Assembly (NCBI GenBank): GCA_014238945.1
Contig: JABAAB010000126.1
Span: forward strand, 1-64,000
Source: Lysobacterales bacterium
Lineage (GTDB): Bacteria; Pseudomonadota; Gammaproteobacteria; Xanthomonadales; SZUA-36
Direction of reading: 5' to 3'
DNA length: 64,000 nucleotides
The translations under genes were made by a program, and so were the position numbers. Positions 48,772 to 58,600 of the stretch are shown here, piece by piece (positions within the stretch are counted from its first letter, which is position 1; each line of letters opens with the position of its first letter). The notes below the pieces were generated by a model. The model did not search any database, had not been told where the DNA came from, and saw only the letters and a list, made by a program, of their open reading frames with translations.

Positions 48772-49920
48772 CTACTGATTCATCATCAGGATATAGGACA
48801 TTTTCTGGTCATAGTGGTCTGTGTTTTCCATTAACATGGGGCAAAACGCCATCTGGTGGCCCTGGAAAAGCGTACCGTATTGACTGCTGCACAGATCCTC
48901 ATCCTGGCACCAGTAACCAAGGTAGTCCCAGTCCCAGGAAAGGTTATTACCATCACCACACCACTCAACCGTACTGTTTCGCGCACCGGCGGAGTGATAA
49001 CCTACCGCACCGTCATTGTGCCATGGCAGAAACCACCAGCCAGCATTCAGTGTCACATCATCACTTCCCGATGTCTGGTCCAGGAAGCCACCCAGGTGGA
49101 TGACCGGCACCCCCCGAGTGTTGTTGTGGTCATACAGGTTGCGGGCATTGCTGGGTCCAATCTCGGGAGCAAGATCACAGGCGAACAGACTCGCGAGACT
49201 GCCCCAATTCGACAGTTCGCTGCCACCACCGTTTCCGGCTGATGTCCTGACTTCCATGATGTTCCAGGCCAGTTCCTCTTCGCAGACACGCTTTTTACCC
49301 CTGCCGGTGCAAGTTCGTGTGGTCGAAGCCAACTGGTCAAGCGCGAAACCCACCACGTTGTCCCCGTTGGAATAGTTATAGATGATGCAACTGTTCGAGT
49401 CTGTACAGCAGGCGTCCAGGTAACGCCCCAGGGTCTTGGCGGCGACCTGGGTCCCGACTGCACTGGTCTGCACTGCCTTCACATCAATTGCAACGGCGCC
49501 CGAAATTCCGGAGACATCGGCCAGGCGGTCAAACGGGTCTGACTGATCCCAGTTGACCGAGCACATACCGCCGACGTGCAGGAATGCGATCTGCCCACTG
49601 TCCGAGGAACAATCGAATTCACCTTTGCACACCGGTGCGTAGTCCGCACAACAATTTTCTGAGGCCTCGCACCCATCGGCGCACGAACAATCCCCGCCAC
49701 CGCCGGCGCCACCGCAATATGAACTGATGACCTCGCAGCTTCGTTTCTTGCCCTTGCCTGTGCAGATCCTGGTGCCTTCACTCTCCAGCATTTCGCATCT
49801 GCCCTGGTTACCACCACCGATCTGACCAGCGACTACGGGTGTGACAACAAATGCCAGCATCACTAAGAGAATTCCTGACACGGCTAAGGCTTTAATCTGT
49901 GGTTTGATGATCGGATTCAT
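48772..49920 (-). CDS. Secreted cysteine-rich protein with somatomedin B-like motif
   Basis: 382 residues with a signal peptide ending near VVAG (about 31). It has about 20 cysteines. Residues 78-98 follow C-x-C-x3-C-x5-C-C-x3-Y-x3-C, the end of a somatomedin B fold (CSCADGCEASENCCADYAPVC). Two nearly identical basic loops flank it, CTGKGKKRSCE (53-63) and CTGRGKKRVCEE (204-215). The later part has a Ser-containing YNYSNGDNVVGFALDQL segment and a WHNDGAVGYHSAG segment that could supply the nucleophile and His of an alpha/beta-hydrolase; this is an inference. Probably extracellular and disulfide-rich. It is the first of two minus-strand genes of unknown role (the other at 49988). Confidence 0.72.
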   Translation of the reverse strand: MNPIIKPQIKALAVSGILLVMLAFVVTPVVAGQIGGGNQGRCEMLESEGTRICTGKGKKRSCEVISSYCGGAGGGGDCSCADGCEASENCCADYAPVCKGEFDCSSDSGQIAFLHVGGMCSVNWDQSDPFDRLADVSGISGAVAIDVKAVQTSAVGTQVAAKTLGRYLDACCTDSNSCIIYNYSNGDNVVGFALDQLASTTRTCTGRGKKRVCEEELAWNIMEVRTSAGNGGGSELSNWGSLASLFACDLAPEIGPSNARNLYDHNNTRGVPVIHLGGFLDQTSGSDDVTLNAGWWFLPWHNDGAVGYHSAGARNSTVEWCGDGNNLSWDWDYLGYWCQDEDLCSSQYGTLFQGHQMAFCPMLMENTDHYDQKMSYILMMNQ

Positions 49921-49987
49921 ATCGTACTCTCAGTTGTGAATTGTCCGTTGTTGACGGGGGCAGGCATCAGTCACTGTTGTTCGTCGG

Positions 49988-51109
49988 TCACGGGTGGGTG
50001 AACAGGACACCGCGTTTGCGGGCATCCTCGTACATTTCAGCCATTCTCTGCTGGCGTGGGCTGATCCTTACGGTGTTGCGAAATTGTGCCAACTGGTATG
50101 GCTGTGAAGTCAGGAACTCATATTCCGTTGGCGGGATTTTGGCGCGTCCCCAGCGGCTTTCCGGTTCCAGACGGTAGCCTCTTAATTGAGCCAGGCGGTA
50201 GGGAGCTTGCGCCCCGCTGTCGTGAAACAACAGGCCGTCGTACCGGATAGCAACTGTCTGTGGGCCTCTTGCCAGACGACCTTCAAACCTGGCCCAGCCA
50301 AATGCCTGGCCATCGGCATCGAACAGGTTGGCATCGATACGAAATCTGCCGGCCTTCAGCACCTTGACACCGACGTTGAATACCAGGTCTCCCTGTTCCA
50401 GCAGGTCCTGGAATTGACCGGTAAATTTGGCCGGTATGGCGTCCGAGCCGGTAAAGTGGAAATCCAGTGTTCCCGTCTGTGTCATCAGGTTCCCGGCTTT
50501 GAAACGGGTGGTGACCCTGATCGGTCCGCTGAAATCAGGCCAACTGAGATCAGGTACAAATTCGACCCGGGCACCGCTGTCGCTGCTATAAACCGGCAGA
50601 TAGATCACCCTGGGCCCAAACCGGGCACCGATGGCCTCTGCACGCATTTCCATTATCTGCGGGGTGACGATGGTGTCATTGCGTTTCAGATCGAGCGAGA
50701 TGGTTGCGACTTCATTACCGTGGATAAAGAAACGATCGGCTGTAAACAACGCATTCCAGCCCGGGTCTGGATTGTCAGTATCACTGTGTAGACGCTGACG
50801 GCGTTCATGACGCGAACCCGGGTTAAGCAGGTCATGAGAATTTTTACCAATTCGTCGCGTTGTTACCGGGTAGCGATCAATCTCGTTCAACGGGTGGTCT
50901 TCTACAGATGGGAGAGGCTCTGGCGTGGCATGGTCGATTTCTACCTGGACAGAGGTTGTCACACTCACCGGATCAATGTGCGCTACCGATTCAGGGGGAG
51001 GTAGCGATTCACTCAAGTAGGTTTGCTGCAACGGCCTGACCAGGACGATGAGCAAGATCATGGTAGTGAATGTAAAGAGCCAGAGTAGTCTTCTATGGTT
51101 TACGGACAT
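49988..51109 (-). CDS. Single-pass membrane protein of unknown function
   Basis: 373 residues. Residues about 7-27 form one hydrophobic helix after a short basic N-terminus, so it is likely inner-membrane anchored with a periplasmic body. A Pro/Glu-rich linker (about 35-80) leads to beta-rich sequence: RFFIHGNEVATISLDLKR, FVPDLSWPDFSGPIRVTTRF, and GRFRIDANLFDADGQAFGWARF, which look like immunoglobulin-like strands. The C-terminus is RMAEMYEDARKRGVLFTHP. No known family recognised. It lies upstream of the cysteine-rich secreted gene on the same strand (67 bases), so they may be co-transcribed. Confidence 0.65.
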   Translation of the reverse strand: MSVNHRRLLWLFTFTTMILLIVLVRPLQQTYLSESLPPPESVAHIDPVSVTTSVQVEIDHATPEPLPSVEDHPLNEIDRYPVTTRRIGKNSHDLLNPGSRHERRQRLHSDTDNPDPGWNALFTADRFFIHGNEVATISLDLKRNDTIVTPQIMEMRAEAIGARFGPRVIYLPVYSSDSGARVEFVPDLSWPDFSGPIRVTTRFKAGNLMTQTGTLDFHFTGSDAIPAKFTGQFQDLLEQGDLVFNVGVKVLKAGRFRIDANLFDADGQAFGWARFEGRLARGPQTVAIRYDGLLFHDSGAQAPYRLAQLRGYRLEPESRWGRAKIPPTEYEFLTSQPYQLAQFRNTVRISPRQQRMAEMYEDARKRGVLFTHP

Positions 51110-51662
51110 TATTCGTATCCGGGGCTAATCATGGTTACCGGCCTCCTGTTTTACGTCTGCGACGGTCCGTGCCCTGCTGCTGTAAGTTTGACAATCAGCC
51201 AGATAGCCCAGGCCGACAACCCGTACCCTGATCATCAGACAAGTTAGTAATCCACAAGTCTATATGCATGAATCATGCCAGGTAAGTTGTCTTTGACTGA
51301 AGCAGGACCACATGGTGCTTCTCACCATGTCTGGTGCGGGTCCCGGGTGTTTTGCACATGATCCGCCAGCCAGGGAGTAGCATAGCCCTGAAAAGAAATG
51401 ATTGCAAATTGCGAGTCAATTCGCAAAATGCACGTCGCATGCATCGAAGCTACGGTGACAGATTAAACCGCCGCTTGGGTTCATTCGGCTGAGAATGAAT
51501 GTTTTTGATTGGACCGTATCCAAGCCTTTCGCAGACCAGTCGAGTAATACAAGGCGGGTCAGCTCTGGTGGCTGACTGAATTCCAGGGCACAACATATGG
51601 GTGGACAATAAAATTCGCTGCCCTCGGATCAGAATACTGTAGAAATTGGTGGCCTGAGGGAC
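51110..51662. other. 553-base intergenic region with one hairpin
   Basis: No convincing gene in either strand. The only structure seen is a perfect 8-bp inverted repeat ACATGGTG-CTTCT-CACCATGT at 51310-51330, without a T run. Part of the right end (51559-51662) may be the decayed 3' end of the trypsin-like gene, since a minus-strand frame continues through it. Confidence 0.45.
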
Positions 51663-52259
51663 TCAGAAAGCGTATAAAACACCCATGAACTGGGAAGCCA
51701 TTTCCGCTATTTCCGACGCCATCGCCGCCATAAATTTGAACACCAGCAGCATTTCGCGGGTGTCTTCGATGCGGTTTTCGGCCCAACGCGTGGTGCCGCT
51801 GGGGCCCATTGCACCGGTCTCCCCGGTACCGGGTCTGCCGGCGTCCACAAAGGTGATAATCTGCCCGGCCTCGTCGTCTTTTTGGTAAAGCAGTGCGGGT
51901 GTGACGCCGGTTACCGTACGATCCAGTTGCACCATACCCAGATCGTTGTCGGGGCTGTAAAGGACGTAATCGGGGTGTGTTATAACCCGGCTCGCCTTGT
52001 ACTCTTCGCCATTAATGCTGATCTTGTCGCCCACTTTGAGATAATGCGTCAGGTGACCGGCGGTCAGTACCCAGGCGGGTGCGACCAGAATACCGGTACC
52101 GTTACCAAACCTTCCACCCAGGTGAAAATAAGCAGTTGCGGGCCATTCTCCCCCGGCAGCAATGTATTCCTGTTCGGGTACATCGTGACGCATGACAATG
52201 GCGTGGGCCAGAATTGGACTCAGCAACAATGCAAGTAACGTGAATTTCAAGGGTTTCAT
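51663..52259 (-). pseudogene. Trypsin-like serine protease lacking the catalytic serine region
   Basis: 198 residues with a signal peptide (MKPLKFTLLALLLSPILAHA). The chymotrypsin-fold start is good: the catalytic His69 in APAWVLTAGHL and Asp106 in SPDNDLGMVQLD are present. The sequence then matches the family to about TRWAENRIEDT, after which it becomes MLLVFKFMAAMASEIAEMAS and stops. The expected GDSGGP segment with the nucleophile Ser, usually about 40-60 residues later, is not found in this frame, and I did not find it clearly in the others. Probably truncated or frameshifted near 51740. No neighbouring gene suggests a substrate. Confidence 0.65.
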
Positions 52260-52327
52260 GCGGTTGCCTGGCTTCGAATGAGTGGTTCATTGTACGACGC
52301 AGCCACTCAGCAGGTGGTCGTCAAATT

Positions 52328-53224
52328 TCAACAGAAGACATCCCGAAACGGACCCAGGAACCGCCTTTGCGGGGACCAGTCGGTGATCGCAAATACAACT
52401 TGTGAGAAGCTCCCCTGGAATGCGCCCTCCAGCGCCTTGCGGAAATCGCGGGCGGTACGCAGGGGATCATTCCTGAATGCACCGCAGCCCCAGGCACCCA
52501 GCACCAGGTCCGCGTATCCCAGTGCCCTTGCAATGGCCAGGACACGATGAATTCTCTGTTTTAAAAGGACACCGGATTCAGGCTGACCCACCGTGGGTGC
52601 ATAGGGTGCCGCACAGGTGATAAAAGACAGCAACCAGGGTCTGTCCAGGACTTCACCATTGTCGGTGCGAAACACCGGCACGCGGGGTGAGTAGATGGCC
52701 CAGTCGGTGGAGTCGGGATGAATCCGTTGTCGGTGATGATCGTACATCGGATCTTCGCGCAGGGTGCTGTGCAATGTGCTGGACCGGCACAGCACCTCTT
52801 CCTGGGCGCGGGCACCATGCAGAAAACCCCCACCGGGTGTGATGCCGTTGGCAAAGTTGAGTGCCAGTGGTTTCGATCCGCTATCAACGAGTTGCCGGGC
52901 GGCGCCGAGGGTGGTTTCATTGCTGACCCGGACCCGGGTTTCGGGTAAATCGACAGACCTGTGCGCAGGCAACCGGTCTTCCGGTGCGATGCTCAGCGTG
53001 CCTGAACGGGATGTCCGGACGGCCACCTTGATATCCACTTTCTGACCTAAGTCGTTGGTGTAGCACCCCCGCTTGGCAGCCCGGACTGCGGCCCTGCCCA
53101 GCACAGCGGCCCGGGAGAAATTAATTTGCAGTTCCTGACGTCTGCGCTGACCCATCTCGGGCGAGTCGATGCAGGATAGAACGCGGATGTTGCTTGGCAT
53201 ACCGTTTAGCATCTCACAAAACAT
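52328..53224 (-). CDS. Bacterial-type poly(ADP-ribose) glycohydrolase (TIGR02452 family)
   Basis: 298 residues of the microbial PARG/macrodomain family that hydrolyses ADP-ribose polymers or related ADP-ribosylation. The signature is intact: LALNFANGITPGGGFLHGARAQEE with the glycine triplet and the catalytic Gln-Glu-Glu, followed by VLCRSSTLHSTL. Further family segments are WAIYSPRVPVFR, the LLSFITCAAPYAP stretch and LVLGAWGCGAFRNDP, also typical. The start is uncertain: ATG codons at 53224, 53200 and 53155 are in frame, and the last fits the family start best. No ADP-ribosyltransferase gene is in the window. No signal peptide. Confidence 0.88.
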   Translation of the reverse strand: MFCEMLNGMPSNIRVLSCIDSPEMGQRRRQELQINFSRAAVLGRAAVRAAKRGCYTNDLGQKVDIKVAVRTSRSGTLSIAPEDRLPAHRSVDLPETRVRVSNETTLGAARQLVDSGSKPLALNFANGITPGGGFLHGARAQEEVLCRSSTLHSTLREDPMYDHHRQRIHPDSTDWAIYSPRVPVFRTDNGEVLDRPWLLSFITCAAPYAPTVGQPESGVLLKQRIHRVLAIARALGYADLVLGAWGCGAFRNDPLRTARDFRKALEGAFQGSFSQVVFAITDWSPQRRFLGPFRDVFC

Positions 53225-53276
53225 TTGGGGTCAGAGTAAAGACGGCAGCCTTTTTGCTCTGACCCTTTACTCTGAG
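53224..53276. repeat. CTCTGACCCC-type element with inverted arms
   Basis: Begins TTTGGGGTCAGAGTAAA and contains the inverted arms GGGTCAGAG (53228-53236) and CTCTGACCC (53257-53265) followed by TTTACTCTGAG. It spans the gap between the PARG-type gene start and the cyclodeaminase gene end; the last TTA gives that gene its TAA stop. Confidence 0.75.
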
Positions 53277-54208
53277 GCACCCATAACCGACTTCGCTATC
53301 TGAATATCCTGCACGGCAACACCGGTGAGGTCAGCGACCGTGACCTGCTGGTCCGATGTCCTGCCGATGGTATCCCCGGCGATGATACTGCCGAGTTCTA
53401 CCAGCCCTGCCTGTGTCACCGCCTTGCGCTTCAATGCCTGGTGTATTTCACCGCGCTCGATACATTGCGGAATGCTGTCTGCAACGACCAGGTCGGCGTG
53501 TTGCAGAATCTCTTCAGCCAATTCCTGTTTGTCGTGTGTGTCCGAACCCACCGCGGTGAAATGGGTTCCGGCCCGGGCCTTCCCGGTGAGTATCGGCCGG
53601 GTTGCCGGAGTGGTTGTCACGATCAGGTTGCAGGATGCCATGATGGCATCGGCGTGCGTGGTCGTGGCAACGCTGAAGCCCCTGGCACTCATGTCCCGTG
53701 CATATGCAGACAACTTGTCTGCACTGCGGCCCCATACCAGCACCTCGCGGCAAGGGGTGACAGGCGCCAGGTATTCGAGTTGCAAGCGTGCCTGCATACC
53801 GGTACCGACGATGCCAATACGCTCGACGGTGGATGGCGCCAGGTATTTCGCAGCGATCGCACCTGCAACGGCGGTGCGAATATCGGTCAGGTGTCCTTCA
53901 TCCAGCAACACGGCTTCGAGTTCGCCGGTTTTTTGGCTGAATACCAACATCAGCCCGTTGCTGGAGGGCAACCCAAGTTTTGCGTTCTGATAGAATCCGG
54001 ACGCGATCTTGATGACATAATGGTCATCGCCGGTGAGATATCCGTACTTGATGTGGACGTCACCCGGGGGCTCCTGCAGGATCAGTTCACCCACCGGTGG
54101 TACCACGGCTCTTCCCTGGCTGTAGGCAACGAAGCCGCTTTCAATCTCAGCCATCAGGTCGACGGCGGGCAATGCAGACTTGATCTGGTCAAGGGTCAGG
54201 ATCTTCAT
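53267..54208 (-). CDS. Ornithine cyclodeaminase / mu-crystallin family protein
   Basis: 313 residues from the ATG at 54208. Rossmann-fold NAD(P)-binding protein of the family that includes ornithine cyclodeaminase, alanine dehydrogenase and ketimine reductase. It has the conserved VHIKYGYLTGDDHYVIKIASGFYQN, LTDIRTAVAGAIAAKYL and the dinucleotide motif IGIVGTGMQARLQLEYL, and a later THFTAVGSDTHDKQEL. Its start overlaps the stop of the aminotransferase gene (TGATG), so it is translationally coupled. The two may interconvert an amino acid and its cyclic imine or keto form. Its stop lies in the repeat at 53224. Confidence 0.9.
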   Translation of the reverse strand: MKILTLDQIKSALPAVDLMAEIESGFVAYSQGRAVVPPVGELILQEPPGDVHIKYGYLTGDDHYVIKIASGFYQNAKLGLPSSNGLMLVFSQKTGELEAVLLDEGHLTDIRTAVAGAIAAKYLAPSTVERIGIVGTGMQARLQLEYLAPVTPCREVLVWGRSADKLSAYARDMSARGFSVATTTHADAIMASCNLIVTTTPATRPILTGKARAGTHFTAVGSDTHDKQELAEEILQHADLVVADSIPQCIERGEIHQALKRKAVTQAGLVELGSIIAGDTIGRTSDQQVTVADLTGVAVQDIQIAKSVMGASE

Positions 54209-55329
54209 CACAGACAGGATTCCAGGGTCTGTTCCATGCGTGCAAAGGCATCTTCAAGCACTTCACGGTCCTGCCCGAAGGCAACACGCAAATGGTGATC
54301 CATGCCGAAAGAATCCCCGGCACCGACAAAAACACCGGCTTCACGGCAGAGTTTCTCCATCAGTTGGGTCGAATTCATGTCCAGTTGATAACGGATGAAC
54401 GATACCGCAGAGGCCTGTGGTGGTGTGCAACTGAACAGGCCATCCTGTTTTGCCATCCATTCTTCGAGTACCGGAAAACCGTTGCGGATATAGTCACGGG
54501 TCCGCTGGATGATACGTGGCCGGACCTCGGGTGACAGTGCGTGACTGGCGAGAATGTTGCTCAACATGGTCGCGGTGATGGTGGTGTACTCGTGCCGTCT
54601 CCAGATGTCCTCGACGGTTGCGTGTGGCCCGACCAGCCAGCCAATCCGCAAGCCCGGCAGACCGTAGGCCTTGCTCATACTGCCCAGCGCCAGCACCTTT
54701 GGGTAACGCCCGTAAAATGATGGTGTCTCCTCCTGCTGCACACGTTCTGCGCCTCGATACACCTCGTCCGCCAGGATCCAAGCGCCCACCCGGTCCGCGG
54801 CGGCGATGACGGCATCCATCTCCGCAGCGGTCATGATGTGGCCGGTAGGATTGTTCGGGTTGCAGATTGCGATGATACGCGTCCTGTCATTCACCTGAGC
54901 ATTCAACTCGTCGATATCGAGTTGCCATCCCGCTTCGGGTACAAGGCGGAACGGTCTGACCTTACAGCCCATATTTTGCGCCAGACCCCAGACCTGCTTA
55001 TAGGTTGGTGACTGGGTGGCCAGTTCATCTCCGGGTTCCAGCAGGGTCTGGATAATGACATGGTTGGCTTCGGCGGCACCCACGGTCACCAGTACGTTGT
55101 CGATACTGGCACCGTCATACAGGGCAGCAATATTTTCACGCAATTGGGGAATGCCGTTGACGTGCGGGTAGTTGATCTCCGTCGCCATCAACGCAGCCAC
55201 CTTGCCGGGATCATCCCCCAGCAATTCTTCGAGTCGCATCGGGTGGACACCGCTCTCCGTCAAATTTATATCCACCTCCTGCTCCCAGGTGGATTGGGTG
55301 TATTCGAGGTCAAATGGTTTGAATTTCAT
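54208..55329 (-). CDS. PLP-dependent aminotransferase, class I/II
   Basis: 373 residues from the ATG at 55329; the frame extends to 55365 but the ATG is directly followed by family sequence (MKFKPFDLEYTQSTWEQEV). Fold-type I signatures are VTVGAAEANHVIIQTLLEPGDE, IAICNPNNPTGHIMT with the phosphate-binding region, the Asp-x-x-Tyr site ILADEVYRG and the Schiff-base lysine in LGSMSKAYGLPGLRIGW. It resembles the capreomycidine-synthase/aspartate-type aminotransferase branch. Cytoplasmic. Overlaps the cyclodeaminase gene by one base. Amino-acid specificity is not evident. Confidence 0.92.
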   Translation of the reverse strand: MKFKPFDLEYTQSTWEQEVDINLTESGVHPMRLEELLGDDPGKVAALMATEINYPHVNGIPQLRENIAALYDGASIDNVLVTVGAAEANHVIIQTLLEPGDELATQSPTYKQVWGLAQNMGCKVRPFRLVPEAGWQLDIDELNAQVNDRTRIIAICNPNNPTGHIMTAAEMDAVIAAADRVGAWILADEVYRGAERVQQEETPSFYGRYPKVLALGSMSKAYGLPGLRIGWLVGPHATVEDIWRRHEYTTITATMLSNILASHALSPEVRPRIIQRTRDYIRNGFPVLEEWMAKQDGLFSCTPPQASAVSFIRYQLDMNSTQLMEKLCREAGVFVGAGDSFGMDHHLRVAFGQDREVLEDAFARMEQTLESCL

Positions 55330-55366
55330 CAGCTGATTCCGCAGGCAGAGTTGTCCGGTGATCATA

Positions 55367-55422
55367 TCAACGATAAAGGGGCCTGATAAAGGGGATAAAA
55401 GGGGATAAATAAGGATAAAGGG
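55367..55422. repeat. GATAAAGGG tandem repeats
   Basis: Five imperfect copies of GATAAAGGGG (spaced by 10-12 bases) between the aminotransferase start and the hairpin at 55413. No coding sense. They look like partial copies of the arm of that hairpin. Confidence 0.6.
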
Positions 55423-55462
55423 ATCAGAGCCCCATATTAAAAGGGCTCTGATCCCTTTATCC
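55413..55462. terminator. Perfect 20-bp inverted repeat
   Basis: Left arm 55413-55432 (GGATAAAGGGATCAGAGCCC) is fully complementary to the right arm 55443-55462, with a 10-base AT-rich loop. It contains CTCTGATCCC, a variant of the CTCTGACCCC element. It would form a very stable hairpin. There is no T run after it, so it is either a REP-like element or a bidirectional barrier; the class terminator is a tentative label. Confidence 0.6.
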
Positions 55463-55620
55463 CGGAGATTTCTGTACAGGGCCAGGCAAAAACTGCGAGA
55501 ATCGGTTGCTCAAAGTCCGTGGGGATTTGGGATGGCTTGTCAATTCGCCCTGAAGGCCCCGAATAAAATGCTTGTTCAGCACAGTTGCTGTTAGCAACCT
55601 GGTTAATTACCGGCAGGGTC

Positions 55621-58600
55621 ATGTCAATGAAAATTAGAAATATACTTAATAAAACCATCAAGAAAAATTCCGTTCAGGTCAGCCGTCATACGACGCTTGC
55701 CGCGTTATTCCTGATCCTTGCCGGTCAAGGGATCCATGCGAATGACCAGGAGACCATAGGCGAGGCTGCCAAGGGTTTAACCCTGCGCAGTATTGGTCCT
55801 GCGCTGATGGGTGGACGCATTTCCGACATCGAGATTCACCCCACCAAAAGCAGCACCTGGTACGTGGCTGCGGGCTCGGGTGGATTATGGAAGACCATCA
55901 ATGCCGGAACCACCTGGAAGCCGATCTTTGACAGCCAGGTGTCTTACTCGATCGGGGATATAGCCATTGATCCCAACAACCCGGATGTGATTTGGATCGG
56001 TAGCGGTGAGAACGTCAGCGGACGTCACGTGGCCTGGGGTGATGGTGTTTACAAAAGCACCGATGCCGGCAAAACGTGGACCAACATGGGTCTGAAGCAA
56101 TCCGAGCACATCGGCAAAATCCTGGTCGATCCACGCGACAGCAACGTGGTCTACGTGGCCTCGGAAGGTCCGCTGTGGTCTGCGGGGGGAGACCGGGGTC
56201 TCTACCGCTCATCTGATGGCGGGTCCAGTTGGGAAAAAGTGCTGGAGATTGATGAGAACACCGGGATTACCGATATTGAATTCAATCCTGCCAATGCGGA
56301 TGTCATTTACGCGGCAGCCTATGAGCGTCGGCGTCATATATGGGGTTTTATGGCCGGTGGGTCCAACGGCGGAATCTACAAATCGACCAATGGCGGTGAT
56401 CAGTGGAAAAAACTCGATACCGGACTGCCTGACGGGGACGTAGGGAAGATCGGCCTGGCCGTGACCGCGGCTGACCCGGGTCTGGTCTATGCCACCATTG
56501 AGGCGGATAACGAGAACAAGGGTTTCTACCGCTCCTCTGACCAGGGTGAAAGCTGGAGCAAGAAAAATTCATACATCTCGGGTGGCACCGGACCACATTA
56601 CTACCAGGAACTGGAGGCATCTGCGCAGACCGCGGGCCTGGTATTCCAGATGGATGTATTCCTGCGGGTCACCCGCGATGGTGGTGCCAGTATTGACATC
56701 CTGGGTACCGGTCGTGAAAAACACAGTGACAACCATGCCCTGTGGATAGACCCGCGCGATGACCTTCACCTGCTGGCGGGTACCGACGCAGGTCTATACG
56801 AAAGTTTTGACCAGGGTGACAGCTGGCGTCACTTTCCCAACCTGCCCGTATCGCAGTTCTACAAGGTCGCGGTCGACAATTCAGAACCGTTTTACAACAT
56901 CCTCGGGGGCTCCCAGGACCTGGGTACCTTGTTCGGTCCTTCCCGGACCATGACCACCGAAGGGGTACGCAACCAGGACTGGTACGTGCCATTGGGTGCC
57001 GATGGCTACGGTGTTGCATTTGACCCCGCCGATGGCAACATCGGCTACATGGAGTACCAGCAGGGCTACATGTACCGTCATCACCGGGACAGCAACGAAC
57101 TGGTCCACATCCAGCCCCAGCCCGCACCCGGCGATGCACCGGAGCGCTGGAACTGGGATACACCCATACTCATCAGCCCCCATGATCCTGCGCGTGTGTA
57201 CGTCGGGTCACAACGCTTGTGGCGCAGCGATGACCGGGGAGACTCATGGCAGGCGGTCAGTGACGACCTGACCACCAACAGGAACCGCTACGAACTTGAA
57301 TTCATGGGCAGGGTTTGGAGTGTCGATGACCTGCATGACAATGGCGCCATGTCCAAATATTCGACCCTGACCGCCGTTTCAGAGTCACCCCTGGCCGAAG
57401 GTGTGCTCTATACCGGCTCGGATGATGGCCAGGTGTACACCAGTCCCGATGACGGCGGCAGTTGGCAACAGACAAATGACCTGCCGGATGTGCCCGAATA
57501 CTCATTTATCAATGATATCGAGGCATCCCTCCACGATGCGGATACCGTCTTTGTGATTGCAGACGCACACAAGCAGGGGGACTATTCCCCCCATGTATTC
57601 ACCAGCAGCAACCGGGGCCGCAACTGGCGTTCGATATCGGGGGATCTGCCCACCGGGACGATCGCATGGGCCATACAACAAGACCATGAGAGTGAAGACC
57701 TGCTGTTCCTGGGTACCGAGTTTGGTGTTTATTTCACCTTAAACGGCGGTCAGAACTGGCACAAGCTGGCCGGTGCCCCGACCATTTCGTTCCGTGATAT
57801 AAAACTGCAACGCCGCGACAATGACCTGGTGGGCGCAACCTTTGGACGGGGTTTCTATATCCTCGATGATTATTCCGCACTGAGGTCCATGGCCAGCCCG
57901 GATTTTGGTAAGACCGCGAGCCTGTTTCCAGTGCGTGATGCCTGGTGGTACATCCCCTCGGCCCCTTCACAGGCCGTTGGCATGCCGACACTGGGCAGTG
58001 ACAGCTACTCGGCACCAAACCCGGCTTTTGGCGCCAGCATCAGTTATTACCTGGATCGTAAATACAACAGCGACAAGAAAACACGTAACGCGGATGAGAA
58101 GAAGATCCGTGAGCAGGGTGGTAATGTGGCCTTCCCGGGATGGGAGACGCTCGGTGACGAATCCCGGCAGCCCAAACCACGTGTCATGGTGCTGGTGCGT
58201 GATGCCAGTGACCAACCGGTGCGCTGGATCGAGGCGGTCAACAAAAAAGGTACCCACCGGGTGAATTGGGATTTGCGCTATGCCGCCCCGGACGCCATCG
58301 ACCTGACCACACCTGAGTTTGTTCCACCCTGGGCCGGTGAGCCGCAGGGCCCACTGGTTGCCCCGGGTGTATTTTCGGCGCAACTCTATGTATTGGCCGA
58401 TGGCGAAGCGACAGCGCTTGGTACAGTTCAGGAATTCAGTGTTAAACCAGTACGCAACGCACCGGACGGCATCGATTATGCAGCGGTTGCCCGCTATCAG
58501 CAGGACACGGCCACCCTGCTCCGAAACATCGCCCACGCCGGTGAGGAACTGGGCCGGACCCGCGAACTGCTGAAACACATGAAAGCCGCGGCCGTTAACG

